Counted from the first letter of the stretch, positions 1 through 8,173 are shown. The stretch: DNA of 64,000 nucleotides from Methylotenera_A sp031422335 (GCA_031422335.1 JANOQW010000018.1:1-64000); one strand, 5' to 3'. Notes: generated by a model not told the origin, from the sequence alone. Made by a program: numbers and translations.

Positions 1-275
1 TTAGGTTGTTACCACCTGAACTTTTTTGGTTCAGGATTAACGACTCAGGCAACACCACAGAAAATAGGTTTTGTTTTTAACGCGAAATTTCTGCGTTGTT
101 TTTCGCTTGTCGTACTCAATGTACTGTCCGCGCTCAAACGCCTTGAACTTTCGCGCTAAAATTCAAAGCCACATCTTGTGAATTTACGCTAATACAACAT
201 TATTTTAATCGGCCTACGACCCGCATGGGTATTGGCTTGCAGGGCAGTACTTTTAATGTGTAATATGCATTTAAA
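1..275. other. Non-coding stretch with inverted repeats
   Basis: No credible gene is seen here. Bases 15-35 form a small inverted repeat (CCTGAAC / GTTCAGG around a T-rich loop). Bases about 85-165 hold a run with short symmetric elements (GTAC tcaat GTAC in the middle) that resembles the dispersed intergenic repeats of betaproteobacteria. That resemblance is from memory and untested. A degenerate copy of the window's palindromic repeat follows at about 213-247. The region lies downstream of the minus-strand DUF2237 gene, so it may contain its terminator. Confidence 0.4.
213..247. repeat. Palindromic repeat copy 1 (degenerate)
   Basis: The loop-like core CGCATGGGTATT followed by the arm GGCTTGCAGGGC matches the right side of the family best seen at 4911-4953. 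The left arm (GCCTACGACC) has drifted and pairs poorly. It lies 3' of the minus-strand DUF2237 gene. Confidence 0.75.
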
Positions 276-635
276 CTAACGCAATGCGTGATATTTCAAA
301 TCTGCCAGCTCTACAATGGTTAAACATTTTTCGTGGCAAGCTTCTAAAATGACTGGGGGTGCAAAACCTGCTTCGCTCGCCTCTAACCAACGTGCAGCGC
401 ACACGCACCAGCGGTCGTTTGGCTTTAAACCTTCAAAACCATATTCTGGTCGTGGCGTACTTAAATCGTTGCCACGCGAAATTGAAAACGCTAAAAACTC
501 CTCTGTCATCAAACAACAAATGGTGTGACTACCTTTGTCTTCTGGCCCCGTTTCGCAGCAACCGGTGCGGGTAAAACCGGTCATTGGCGCCAAACTGCAG
601 GTTTGAAGCGTTGTACCTAATACATTGCGTGCCAT
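276..635 (-). CDS. DUF2237 family protein
   Basis: This 119-residue protein matches the DUF2237 family along its whole length. It has the N-VLG-T start, the GCCETGPEDKGSHTICC segment near residues 25-41, the run RGNDLSTPRPEYGF near residues 54-67, and the cysteines of the DRWCVCAARW motif. The family is small, cysteine-containing and of unknown biochemical role; no function should be inferred. The ATG at 635 gives the usual length. The gene diverges from the EVE-domain gene that starts at 719. A repeat copy lies just beyond its 3' end. Confidence 0.85.
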   Translation of the reverse strand: MARNVLGTTLQTCSLAPMTGFTRTGCCETGPEDKGSHTICCLMTEEFLAFSISRGNDLSTPRPEYGFEGLKPNDRWCVCAARWLEASEAGFAPPVILEACHEKCLTIVELADLKYHALR

Positions 636-718
636 TTTTTCCCCAAAATTGTCATAAGTTTTCTACATCAATTATCATACCTAAAATTCGCGGTTTAATA
701 TTTAGAAAGAAAATAATA

Positions 719-1177
719 ATGCGTTATTGGTTAATGAAATCCGAGCCGGGCGATGTTTCTATAGACGATTTGGCGACAATGCCCAACCAAACAGTAGATT
801 GGTATGGCGTGCGCAACTACCAAGCGCGAAACTTTATGCGCGATGCCATGAAAGTGGGCGATGGCGTATTGTTTTATCACAGCAATTGCGAGGTGCCTGG
901 TGTGGCTGGCATTTGCGAGGTGAGTAGTTTGGCTTACCCAGACCGCTTACAATTTATTAAAGGCCATAAATATTACGATGAAAAGGCCACGCAAGAAACG
1001 CCACGCTGGTTTAATGTGGATGTCAAACTGGTGCGTAAAACGCGGTTGTTAAGCCTAAAAGAAATGCGCGAAAACCCGAAACTTGAAAACCTGCGCATTT
1101 TGCAGCGCGGCAATCGATTGTCTATCACGCCTATAGAAGCAGGCGAGTGGCGCACTATTTTAGACTTACTTAAATAA
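719..1177 (+). CDS. EVE domain-containing protein
   Basis: The protein has 152 residues and is a single EVE domain, a PUA-like fold. In related proteins this fold binds modified bases in nucleic acid; the role here is unproven. The opening MRYWLMKSEPGDVSIDDL and the DWYGVRNYQARNFMRDAMKVGD segment are diagnostic. The frame is open upstream to 584, but the conserved domain begins exactly at the ATG at 719, which I take as the start. AGAAAG lies about 10 bases upstream as a weak ribosome site. The gene is monocistronic and ends before a shared terminator at 1260-1286. Confidence 0.9.
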   Translation: MRYWLMKSEPGDVSIDDLATMPNQTVDWYGVRNYQARNFMRDAMKVGDGVLFYHSNCEVPGVAGICEVSSLAYPDRLQFIKGHKYYDEKATQETPRWFNVDVKLVRKTRLLSLKEMRENPKLENLRILQRGNRLSITPIEAGEWRTILDLLK

Positions 1178-1259
1178 GTGCTTTAGCACTTAGCGAGAAT
1201 GGTGATGTCAGAAACTGGCACAGAGGTATTATTTTTACACGCATTTATTTTACACATAG

Positions 1260-1286
1260 AAAAGCCCACTAAAGTGGGCTTTTTTG
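1260..1286. terminator. Bidirectional intrinsic terminator
   Basis: A perfect hairpin AGCCCACT-aa-AGTGGGCT is flanked by A-rich sequence on the left and six T residues on the right. It sits between the convergent EVE gene (+) and the YVTN propeller gene (-), so it can serve both. Confidence 0.9.
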
Positions 1287-1298
1287 TAACCAGCTTAT

Positions 1299-2456
1299 TT
1301 ACTTGGCCGCAGCATCCAAACTACCCATGGCTTTGGGGTAAGTCACTAAGCCCCAAGGCAAGTTTTTCACCTCAATTTGGCCAGTTTGCATCAGGCTTTC
1401 TGTGTCATATACCATCACCGCATCACTTTTGCCACACGCCAGTAAAATCTGTTTGTTATCTGGCGTAAAACTAAAGTGCCAGCAACGCTTGCCAGTTGGC
1501 GCCTCTTTTAGTTTTACATAATTATCTGCGGCAAATACTTCTATTAATTGCGATTTATTGCTGGCCACATAAATATTTTTGCCGCTGGCATCAAACGCAA
1601 TGCCATAAGGCGTATCGCCCGTATCTACCGTGCGTACAAAGTTAAAATCTTTGTCTAGCACCATAAATTTATTGCCATATTCTAGGGTGGCCACATAAGT
1701 GTTGCCGTCGGGCGATACTTTAATGCCACGTGGGCGATCACCATACTCGTGTGTGTTAATGGTTTTGACTAATGCGCCACTTTCAATGTTGTGAACCGTC
1801 ACCGTGTTATCGGCCTCGTTGGTGATGACAATATTTTTGCCATCAGCCGAGAACTCAATGCCTTCAGTCTCTGGGCCACCAGTAATATCGCGTACTTTTT
1901 CGCCTTTAATTAAATCCACCACCGCAATTTTTGCAGGTATTTTCTCTTCGTCGTCATCTTCTTCTTCAGCTTCGGCCGAGCCTGGTTTTGGTGGTGGGCC
2001 ACCTTTTGCACTGGGTTCAGATGATATAAATGCAAAATTGCCGCTAATGCGAACAAATTCTGGATTTTTGCCAACGGCAATTTGCTGTAGCACTTCGCCA
2101 GTGGCGGTATCAATTACCGAGATACTTTCGTTCTCGCGCGTAGCCACAATCAGTTTTTTGCCATCGTCAGTTATGCCCAAGCCACGTGGGCCTTTGGCTT
2201 TTACATCAAAAGTTTTTACCACTTTCATGGTGGCCAAATCAATTACGCTTACGCCTGCATCTTGGCTAGTGACATAAGCCACACCTTTATTCGTATCTGT
2301 AGCTTTTTCAGCATCGCCAGCGGCCGCGCCAGCGCTTGCTTGTGGGGCTGCTGCTTCAGTTTTATTATCTGCTGGTTTATCGCAAGCAGTTAAACCTGCC
2401 ACCAAAGCCAGCAGCATCACACTAATACGCGTTTTATTTAGGGGCAACAAAATCAT
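1299..2456 (-). CDS. YVTN-family beta-propeller lipoprotein
   Basis: This 385-residue protein has a lipoprotein signal (hydrophobic 12-23, lipobox LTAC with Cys25), an Ala-rich linker to about residue 55, and repeated propeller blades of the type V-x-V-I-D-x-x-T-x-x-V (residues 60-375). YVTN/cytochrome-d1-like propellers occur in many methylotrophs, some near PQQ-dependent dehydrogenases, but none of those genes is adjacent, so the role is open. Residues about 151-172 form an unusual insertion between blades: a Pro/Gly run followed by a stretch of ten acidic residues broken only once. It is probably anchored to the outer membrane and faces the periplasm. It is transcribed alone, convergent with the EVE gene. 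Confidence 0.8.
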   Translation of the reverse strand: MILLPLNKTRISVMLLALVAGLTACDKPADNKTEAAAPQASAGAAAGDAEKATDTNKGVAYVTSQDAGVSVIDLATMKVVKTFDVKAKGPRGLGITDDGKKLIVATRENESISVIDTATGEVLQQIAVGKNPEFVRISGNFAFISSEPSAKGGPPPKPGSAEAEEEDDDEEKIPAKIAVVDLIKGEKVRDITGGPETEGIEFSADGKNIVITNEADNTVTVHNIESGALVKTINTHEYGDRPRGIKVSPDGNTYVATLEYGNKFMVLDKDFNFVRTVDTGDTPYGIAFDASGKNIYVASNKSQLIEVFAADNYVKLKEAPTGKRCWHFSFTPDNKQILLACGKSDAVMVYDTESLMQTGQIEVKNLPWGLVTYPKAMGSLDAAAK

Positions 2457-2590
2457 TTACTTCTCCAAAGTTAAGTCTAAATCAATTATATTAAGCAAAA
2501 ATTATACTAATCAGTATATATTATTTTATGTAATAAAAACAATTACTTATTAAAGTCATCAATTGTGTAAAGGTTTAAATAAACCACAAT

Positions 2591-2610
2591 ATTGGCTGCT
2601 TACAGCCAAT
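2591..2610. terminator. Hairpin downstream of ilvA
   Basis: An 8-bp perfect inverted repeat, ATTGGCTG-ctta-CAGCCAAT, lies 14 bases beyond the ilvA stop codon on the minus strand. The downstream T tract on that strand is short (TATTGTGG), so this may be a weak terminator or an RNA 3'-end stabiliser. Confidence 0.55.
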
Positions 2611-2623
2611 GCTAATAACTTTG

Positions 2624-4150
2624 CTAACCAAGAAACAGCTGATACGCGGGGTTATCGGTTTCGTCCCAATAAGGGTAACCAAGTTGCTTTAAGAACGCCA
2701 AAAACTCGTTTTGTTCATGCGGCGGTACTTGCATGCCCACTAACACGCGGCCAAAATCGGCACCATGGTTGCGGTAATGGAATAAACTAATATTCCAATC
2801 TTGGCCCATTGACTCTAAAAACTTCATCAGCGCACCGGGTTTTTCTGGGAACTCAAAGCGATACACAACTTCGTGTTCGGCCTGCGGCGCGCGGCCGCCG
2901 ACTAAATGGCGCAAATGCAGCTTGGCCATTTCGTTATGACTTAAATCAATCGCGTTTAATCCTTGCGCAGCCAAATCAACAATCAGCTTTCCGGTTTCTG
3001 TTGCGTTGGCAATCGCCAAGCCCACAAAAATATGCGCCGCACTAGGGTCACAAAAGCGGTAATTAAACTCGGTAATATTGCGGTTTTCCTGTCCATTATT
3101 TCCCAGCAGCTTACAAAATGCTTTAAATGCACCCGCCTGCTCAGGAATCGTCACTGCCAAAATAGCTTCGCGTTGCTCGCCCAACTCGGCACGCTCGGCA
3201 ATAAAACGCAGGCGGTCAAAATTCATATTCGCGCCACTGGCTATGCCAATCAGCGTTTTGCTCGTCATATTATTGCGCGCAACATATTGTTTAATGCCCG
3301 CAGTGGCCAGCGCACCAGCGGGCTCTAAAATGCTGCGCGTATCTTCGAATACATCTTTAATGGCGGCGCAAATTTCATCGTTATCCACCAATATCATTTC
3401 ATCAACAAATTGTTGGGCAAGTTTAAATGTATGCTCGCCGACTTGTTTCACGGCGGCGCCATCGGCAAACAGCCCAACTTGGTCCAATATGACGCGCTTA
3501 CCTTGTTTTAGTGATTCGGTCATCGCTTCAGAATCTTGTGCCTCTACGCCAATCACTTTTATTTCTGGCCGCACGGCTTTTACATAAGCCGCAATGCCCG
3601 CCAATAGCCCGCCGCCGCCTACGCAGCAAAATATCGCTTCGATAGGCTCAGGATGCTGCTGCAAAATTTCCATCGCAATCGTACCTTGGCCAGCAATCAC
3701 ATCAGGGTCATCGTAAGGGTGAACGAAAGTCAGGCTTTCGAGTTTTTCCAATTCCAAAGCTTTTACATAAGCGTCAGAATAACTATCGCCAAATAAAACA
3801 ACCTCTGCGCCACGGCTTTTTACTGCATTCACTTTAATGGCGGGCGTGGTGGTGGGCATCACAATCACTGCGCGGCAACCCAATTTTTGCGCAGCCAGCG
3901 CCACACCTTGTGCGTGGTTGCCGGCGCTGGCCGCAATTACACCTTGCTTCAGCACGTCGGTTGGTAGATTTGCCATTTTGTTATACGCACCACGTAACTT
4001 AAATGAGAACACAGGTTGCATATCTTCGCGTTTTAGCAACACGCGATTATGAATGCGTGCCGATAAATTTGGCTGAAACTCGAGAGGCGTGTTTTTAGCA
4101 ACGTCGTACACACGCGAGTTTTCTATGTTGTGCTTATAGTTTATGGGCAT
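2624..4150 (-). CDS. ilvA: Threonine ammonia-lyase, biosynthetic
   Basis: IlvA converts threonine to 2-oxobutanoate, the first step of isoleucine synthesis, using PLP. The 508-residue length is that of the long biosynthetic, allosterically regulated form. The PLP lysine is K51 in FSFKLRGAYNKM. The SAGNHAQGVA motif and the glycine-rich phosphate loop CVGGGGLLAG follow. Two C-terminal ACT-like regulatory domains (about 330-420 and 425-508) contain the PEQAGAFKAF and FPEKPGALMKF signatures, where isoleucine and valine bind in family members. It is divergent from rpiA with about 80 bases between the two starts. Confidence 0.95.
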   Translation of the reverse strand: MPINYKHNIENSRVYDVAKNTPLEFQPNLSARIHNRVLLKREDMQPVFSFKLRGAYNKMANLPTDVLKQGVIAASAGNHAQGVALAAQKLGCRAVIVMPTTTPAIKVNAVKSRGAEVVLFGDSYSDAYVKALELEKLESLTFVHPYDDPDVIAGQGTIAMEILQQHPEPIEAIFCCVGGGGLLAGIAAYVKAVRPEIKVIGVEAQDSEAMTESLKQGKRVILDQVGLFADGAAVKQVGEHTFKLAQQFVDEMILVDNDEICAAIKDVFEDTRSILEPAGALATAGIKQYVARNNMTSKTLIGIASGANMNFDRLRFIAERAELGEQREAILAVTIPEQAGAFKAFCKLLGNNGQENRNITEFNYRFCDPSAAHIFVGLAIANATETGKLIVDLAAQGLNAIDLSHNEMAKLHLRHLVGGRAPQAEHEVVYRFEFPEKPGALMKFLESMGQDWNISLFHYRNHGADFGRVLVGMQVPPHEQNEFLAFLKQLGYPYWDETDNPAYQLFLG

Positions 4151-4231
4151 GCGTTATTTTTAAAAAGGCCAATGCAGGTTATTATATTGAATTATCAGCA
4201 TTATAAAGAATTTAAAAAAGGATTAAGCAGA

Positions 4232-4891
4232 ATGGCATTTACACAAGACGAATTAAAACAGCAAGTCGCCCAAGCCGCTGTGGCTTATGTTAAAGAAGGT
4301 ATTATCGGCGTGGGCACAGGCTCTACCGCCAACTTTTTTATTGAAGAGTTAGCAAAAGTAAAACACAAAATTGAAGGCGCAGTTGCCAGTTCCGAAGCCA
4401 CCGCCCAACGTTTACGCAGTCACGGCATTGAAGTATTCGATTTAAACAGTGTGGATGGCATGGATATTTATGTGGATGGCGCAGATGAAATCACCGAACA
4501 TTTGCATATGCTAAAGGGCGGCGGTGGGGCACTCACGCGCGAAAAAATCGTGGCAGCTGTGGCCAAAACCTTTATTTGTATTTGTGACGAGACTAAATAT
4601 GTGCCCGTATTGGGCAAGTTTCCATTGCCAGTAGAAGTGTTACCCATGGCAAAAAGCTATGTGGCGCGCGAGCTGGTAAAACTGGGTGGCCAACCAAAAT
4701 TGCGCGATTTCACCACCGATAATGGCAACGTGATTTTAGATGTGTGGAACTTGAACATTGTTGACCCAGTGGCGATGGAAGCGAAAATCAACCAAATCGT
4801 TGGCGTAGTGACGAATGGATTGTTTGCCGCAAGACCAGCGAATGTGTTGTTGCTGGCGACAGCAGATGGTGTGAAAACTTACAAGAAATAA
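4232..4891 (+). CDS. rpiA: Ribose-5-phosphate isomerase A
   Basis: RpiA interconverts ribose 5-phosphate and ribulose 5-phosphate in the pentose phosphate (and here possibly ribulose monophosphate) pathway. Family motifs are GTGSTANFFIEEL near residue 29, VDGADEI, and LKGGGGALTREKIVA with its catalytic Glu and Lys. The frame runs upstream to 4130, but the domain begins at MAFTQDELK, whose ATG at 4232 is preceded by AAGGA about ten bases away. This start gives 219 residues, the normal size. The gene diverges from ilvA and ends just before a perfect copy of the palindromic repeat. Confidence 0.95.
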   Translation: MAFTQDELKQQVAQAAVAYVKEGIIGVGTGSTANFFIEELAKVKHKIEGAVASSEATAQRLRSHGIEVFDLNSVDGMDIYVDGADEITEHLHMLKGGGGALTREKIVAAVAKTFICICDETKYVPVLGKFPLPVEVLPMAKSYVARELVKLGGQPKLRDFTTDNGNVILDVWNLNIVDPVAMEAKINQIVGVVTNGLFAARPANVLLLATADGVKTYKK

Positions 4892-4910
4892 CTAATTTAT
4901 ATTATAAATA

Positions 4911-4953
4911 AATGCCTCTGCAAGCCGCATGGATATTGGCTTGCAGAGGCATT
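4911..4953. repeat. Palindromic repeat copy 2 (best-paired example)
   Basis: The copy has a 16-bp perfect inverted repeat, AATGCCTCTGCAAGCC and GGCTTGCAGAGGCATT, around the 11-nt loop GCATGGATATT. A GTTTTG tract follows on the right. It lies between rpiA (+) and the minus-strand P-loop gene, so it may act as a two-way transcription terminator. Confidence 0.95.
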
Positions 4954-4960
4954 GTTTTGA

Positions 4961-5476
4961 TTAGTTAAATACTAAGTTTTCAATTTCATCCGTGCTTATG
5001 TGCTCCCCGCTGGCAGCTATGGTAGTAATGATTCTGCAACTGAGAGGACTTGGTAATGATGCTGCTTGGATAGCCGAAACTTGGTTATCAAAGTTTGTAC
5101 CATCTGATTGGTCACGCGCAATAATTTTCTCTCGTGCATGAGAAATATCACCGTTAAACCAAATAAGTTGAACACCTTCTGATAATAGCTCTTGCACCCA
5201 AGGAAGACATGGTGGAGGGAATCCCCAATCTAAAACAATACGAGTATGACGTAATCGTAATTGCTTAACGAATTCAATTCTCGAATTATCCCATATGGGA
5301 TGTAGTGATGAATAAGGCCACTCGTTTGATTGGCGTTCTAAGTCGTAATGAGCAAAACCATGATTTGTAGTAAGATGCCGCGCAAACGTGCTCTTGCCAG
5401 TAGCAGGTATTCCTGAGAGCAGTAGAATTATATCGACGGGAATAATTTTAGTTACCCAGTTAGATTTAAGTAAAAA
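4961..5476 (-). pseudogene. P-loop ATPase/kinase-like gene lacking a start codon
   Basis: The minus frame is open from directly after the yggX stop codon (5477-5479) to a TAA at 4961, 171 codons. It encodes a clear Walker A motif, SGIPATGKSTFARHL, early in the frame, then HYDLERQ, LDWGFPPPCLPW and WFNGD segments. These look like small zeta-toxin/nucleotide-kinase-like AAA proteins; the precise family is uncertain. No ATG, GTG or TTG occurs in frame until a GTG at 5197, which lies about 92 codons in, after the Walker A. Only ATT, ATA or CTG could start the intact protein. It is therefore a start-loss pseudogene, a gene using a rare start, or a product of yggX readthrough, since it is in the same frame as yggX. 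The body has no stops or frameshifts, so the loss, if real, is recent. Confidence 0.65.
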
Positions 5477-5749
5477 TTATTCTTTAGGCGGCACATAACC
5501 ACTGGCAGTATCTGCACCATCTCCAAAAAAGTATTTCTCGGTTTGTTCGCTTAAATATTTACGTGCAGCGGGGTCGGCCAAGCTTAAGCGGTTTTCGTTT
5601 ACCAGCATGGTTTGTTGTTTTAACCAAGCTGCCCACGCCTCTTTGCTCACGTTCAGGTAGATTTTTTTGCCAAGCTCGCCTGGGTAAGGGGGAAAGTCCA
5701 TGCCATCTAGTTCTTTACCTAATTTAATACAATTTACAGTGCGTGCCAT
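5477..5749 (-). CDS. yggX: Probable Fe(2+)-trafficking protein YggX
   Basis: This 90-residue protein matches YggX end to end: MARTVNCIKLGKELDGMDFPPYPGELG at the start, with the conserved Cys7, then the KEAWAAWLKQQTMLVNENRL core. YggX protects iron-sulphur clusters against oxidative damage and is thought to handle labile iron in the cytoplasm. The stop codon is in frame with the P-loop reading frame that follows with no gap. It is divergent from dgkA with 80 bases between. Confidence 0.95.
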   Translation of the reverse strand: MARTVNCIKLGKELDGMDFPPYPGELGKKIYLNVSKEAWAAWLKQQTMLVNENRLSLADPAARKYLSEQTEKYFFGDGADTASGYVPPKE

Positions 5750-5829
5750 ATTGCTTACTCATTCATATTAAAAACAATATGATAACGCATGTTAAAATTA
5801 CTGTATTAATTTAGTTTACAAAGGCGAAC

Positions 5830-6198
5830 ATGGAAAGCCCATTTAAAAGTAAAAACGGTTTAGAGCGCATTGCCAAGGCAGCGGGTTACTCGCTTGCTGG
5901 CTTAAAAGCAGCCTATAAAAATGAAGCGGCGATTCGTCAAGAAACTTGGTTGATGGTAATTTTTTTGCCACTGGCGTTTTATGTAGGCCAAACCAATATT
6001 GAGCGTATTTTGTTGGTGGGCGCAACCGTGCTGGTGTTTATTGTGGAGTTATTAAATTCGGCCATTGAAGCGGCGGTAGATCACACTTCAATCGACCACC
6101 ATGCGCTGGCAGCGCGTGCCAAAGATATTGGCAGTGCAGCGGTAATGGTGGCGATTTTCTTATTTTTATTTGTGTGGTATTTAGTTATTTGCGGCTAA
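5830..6198 (+). CDS. dgkA: Diacylglycerol kinase
   Basis: DgkA is a small integral membrane kinase that phosphorylates diacylglycerol released by membrane-derived sugar decoration, recycling it to phosphatidate. The 122-residue length fits. The catalytic signature is seen as VELLNSAIEAAVDH near residues 77-90, with the conserved Glu and Asn, followed by ARAKDIGSAAVM. Three membrane helices are visible (about 40-60, 60-80, 100-120). It is transcribed alone. Confidence 0.93.
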   Translation: MESPFKSKNGLERIAKAAGYSLAGLKAAYKNEAAIRQETWLMVIFLPLAFYVGQTNIERILLVGATVLVFIVELLNSAIEAAVDHTSIDHHALAARAKDIGSAAVMVAIFLFLFVWYLVICG

Positions 6199-6222
6199 AG
6201 CGGAATTTTTACTATTAAAATA

Positions 6223-6552
6223 TTACTTCAACACATTTAAATTAAGCGTGAGTTTTTTACCTAGCCACCTTGCGCCGCTTGTATGCGCGGCAAGCTCGTC
6301 TGCTTGCACTGGGTGAACCAGCACCGAAAATTCTTTGCGTAACCTATCAATCGTCGCCATGGCAAGGTTAATGCTTGCAGCAGGAATGTGAATTTCAAAC
6401 ATGGGTAGCGGGTGCGGGCCAATAGAAATTGGAATAAGCTGACCTGTGTAAGTAAGTTGCGGTAACGCTGCAATGATGTTTTCTCGCACTTGCGTGGCCA
6501 AAGTCAATTCATCTAAAGCAAAGTAAATGTGGGCATGGTAGGTTTGTATCAT
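6223..6552 (-). CDS. DOPA 4,5-dioxygenase family protein
   Basis: This 109-residue protein matches the DOPA_dioxygen family, small proteins related to fungal enzymes that cleave the catechol ring of DOPA. It has the start YHAHIYF, the GPHPLPMFEIHIP segment and the LVHPVQADELAAHTSGARWLG segment, which include conserved histidines likely to bind metal. The bacterial substrate is unknown. It is on the same strand as, and 42 bases beyond, xerC, but its link to that operon is unclear. Confidence 0.8.
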   Translation of the reverse strand: MIQTYHAHIYFALDELTLATQVRENIIAALPQLTYTGQLIPISIGPHPLPMFEIHIPAASINLAMATIDRLRKEFSVLVHPVQADELAAHTSGARWLGKKLTLNLNVLK

Positions 6553-6594
6553 TAGAATTTTGGTTTCTATTTTTGGCCTATTTCTTTTTCGCTC

Positions 6595-7491
6595 TTATTT
6601 CTTCTTAGCTCTAGGGTGCGCTGCGTCATACACTTTGGTTAAATGTTGATAATCCAAATGCGTATATACTTGCGTGGTGCTAATGTTAGCGTGGCCCAGC
6701 ATTTCTTGCACTGCTCGCAAATCGCCGCTACTTTGCAGCACATGGGTGGCAAAACTGTGGCGCAACATATGCGGGTGCACGCTGGAGTTGATGCCTTGCT
6801 TGATTGACCAGCCTTTAATGCGATATTGAATATTGCGCGAGGAAATTGGCCTGCCCTGCAGACCAATAAACAAGCGGCCTGCAGAGGCATTGTTTAAAGT
6901 CGCTTGTTTTGGAGATATTTGAGCACGACATTCTAACCACTTTTTAATGGCAATAATCGCGTGTGCGCCCATTGGTACAATGCGCGTTTTGTTGCCTTTA
7001 CCCGTTACTTGCACAGTGCCTTCAATAAAATCTAGCGCGTCAATATTCAGATTAACCAACTCACTTAAGCGCAAACCGCTGGAATAAAATAGCTCTAAAA
7101 TGGCATGGTCGCGTACGCTTAAAGTGTCATTTTCTTTAATATCCACTAGCTTGCTGGCTTGCTCAATAGATAGCGCTTGCGGCAAAGTTTTGGCTGATTT
7201 TGGCGCACGCAAACCAATCACTGGGTTATTGCTGTAGCCTTTGCGATTGACCAAAAAAGTGAAAAATCCGCGCCAGCTAGAAAGCATGCGTGCAATGCTT
7301 TTGCCACCCAAGCCTTTGGAGTGTAGCGTGGCGATAAAACGGCGAATGTGCTGTGTTTGTAAAGAGGCTAATTCTGTCGAGTCTGTTAGCTTAATGAGTT
7401 GCGTAATATCTCGGGCATAATTTTCGCGGGTGAGCGGGCTTAAACCACGCTCAAATTGTAAAAATTGAATATATTCAGTTAGTAAATCCAC
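6595..7491 (-). CDS. xerC: Tyrosine recombinase XerC
   Basis: XerC works with XerD at dif to resolve chromosome dimers. The 298 residues comprise an N-terminal SAM-like core-binding domain (1-90) and a catalytic domain with R141, K165, H241-x-x-R244, H267 and the nucleophile Y276. The gene lies in the usual dapF-DUF484-xerC order on the minus strand. Odd feature: residues about 200-214 (NNASAGRLFIGLQGR) are encoded by a copy of the palindromic repeat at 6852-6892. They sit in the loop before the ISSRNIQYR segment, away from the catalytic residues. The protein is nevertheless full length and probably active. Confidence 0.95.
   Translation of the reverse strand: MDLLTEYIQFLQFERGLSPLTRENYARDITQLIKLTDSTELASLQTQHIRRFIATLHSKGLGGKSIARMLSSWRGFFTFLVNRKGYSNNPVIGLRAPKSAKTLPQALSIEQASKLVDIKENDTLSVRDHAILELFYSSGLRLSELVNLNIDALDFIEGTVQVTGKGNKTRIVPMGAHAIIAIKKWLECRAQISPKQATLNNASAGRLFIGLQGRPISSRNIQYRIKGWSIKQGINSSVHPHMLRHSFATHVLQSSGDLRAVQEMLGHANISTTQVYTHLDYQHLTKVYDAAHPRAKKK
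6852..6892. repeat. Palindromic repeat copy inside xerC
   Basis: Read on the coding strand, the segment is ATGCCTCTGCAGGCCGC followed, after TTGTTTATT, by GGTCTGCAGGGCAG. It follows the family pattern, with arms CTGCAGGCC / GGTCTGCAG at the family spacing. The loop has diverged (GCTTGTTTATT for GCATGGATATT). The reading frame is intact. Confidence 0.65.
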
Positions 7492-7510
7492 ATTATTTAA
7501 AGCAATCGCT

Positions 7511-8167
7511 TTAGCTTAAATCCAAATGTCTAGATAAGGCAGCACTTAAAATTTCGCCAATTTTGTTCAGAAAATCTGTGCCCATCTCGGCATAAAAGCG
7601 ATTTTTATCTTCGCTGGCTAATGCTAAAAAGCCAATATTATGCGTATTACGCAATGGGATGAGTGCGATGGACGCGGCAGGCTCAATAAACCAATCATCT
7701 GAGGCAATTTCTGGCTGCTTACCACAATAAGGCTGTTGCAGCGCGGCAACCCAAGATTTTTGTGCTTCTGTCACGCTATTAAACACCAAGTTGGCACGGT
7801 TTCTAGAGTCAAGCGGGTTTGCCCAAATACGCAAACAGGTTTCAGATAAATCAAAATTTTCGGGCAATGTGTCGCTAATTAGCTGTTCTATCGTATCAAA
7901 GTTCTTGGCTTCGTGCAGCGTGATATTCAGCGCTTGGATTTTATTGGTGATGGCATCGTTATCGCGCGCGTTTAGCACCAGCTCGGCAAAGTTTGTTTTA
8001 AGCGCGTCAATTTTATCGCGCTGTGCCAATTGCTGCCGCTCGGCCAGTGAAATGGTGCCGTTGCCATGCGGGCTAGGTAGTTTAATTTCGGCCAAAAAAC
8101 TAGCGTTTTGCTCAAAAAATTCTGGGTTGGCTTTTAAATAGGCCTTAACGTCATCTTGTTGCATCAT
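7511..8167 (-). CDS. DUF484 family protein
   Basis: This 218-residue protein matches DUF484: an N-terminal helical region with VKAYLKANPEFFEQN (6-20), a coiled-coil-like stretch (40-85), and a C-terminal GAF-like domain ending in a short tail. Its function is unknown. The family is nearly always found between dapF and xerC, as here (6 bases from dapF, 19 from xerC), which implies co-transcription. A GAF-type fold suggests ligand or protein binding, but no ligand is known. Confidence 0.9.
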   Translation of the reverse strand: MMQQDDVKAYLKANPEFFEQNASFLAEIKLPSPHGNGTISLAERQQLAQRDKIDALKTNFAELVLNARDNDAITNKIQALNITLHEAKNFDTIEQLISDTLPENFDLSETCLRIWANPLDSRNRANLVFNSVTEAQKSWVAALQQPYCGKQPEIASDDWFIEPAASIALIPLRNTHNIGFLALASEDKNRFYAEMGTDFLNKIGEILSAALSRHLDLS

Positions 8168-8173
8168 TTCCCC

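Noticed and set aside
1804..2277. 157-codon open frame on the + strand, opposite the propeller gene
   Set aside because: It is Ser-rich and antisense to a clear protein with propeller repeats, so it is a shadow.
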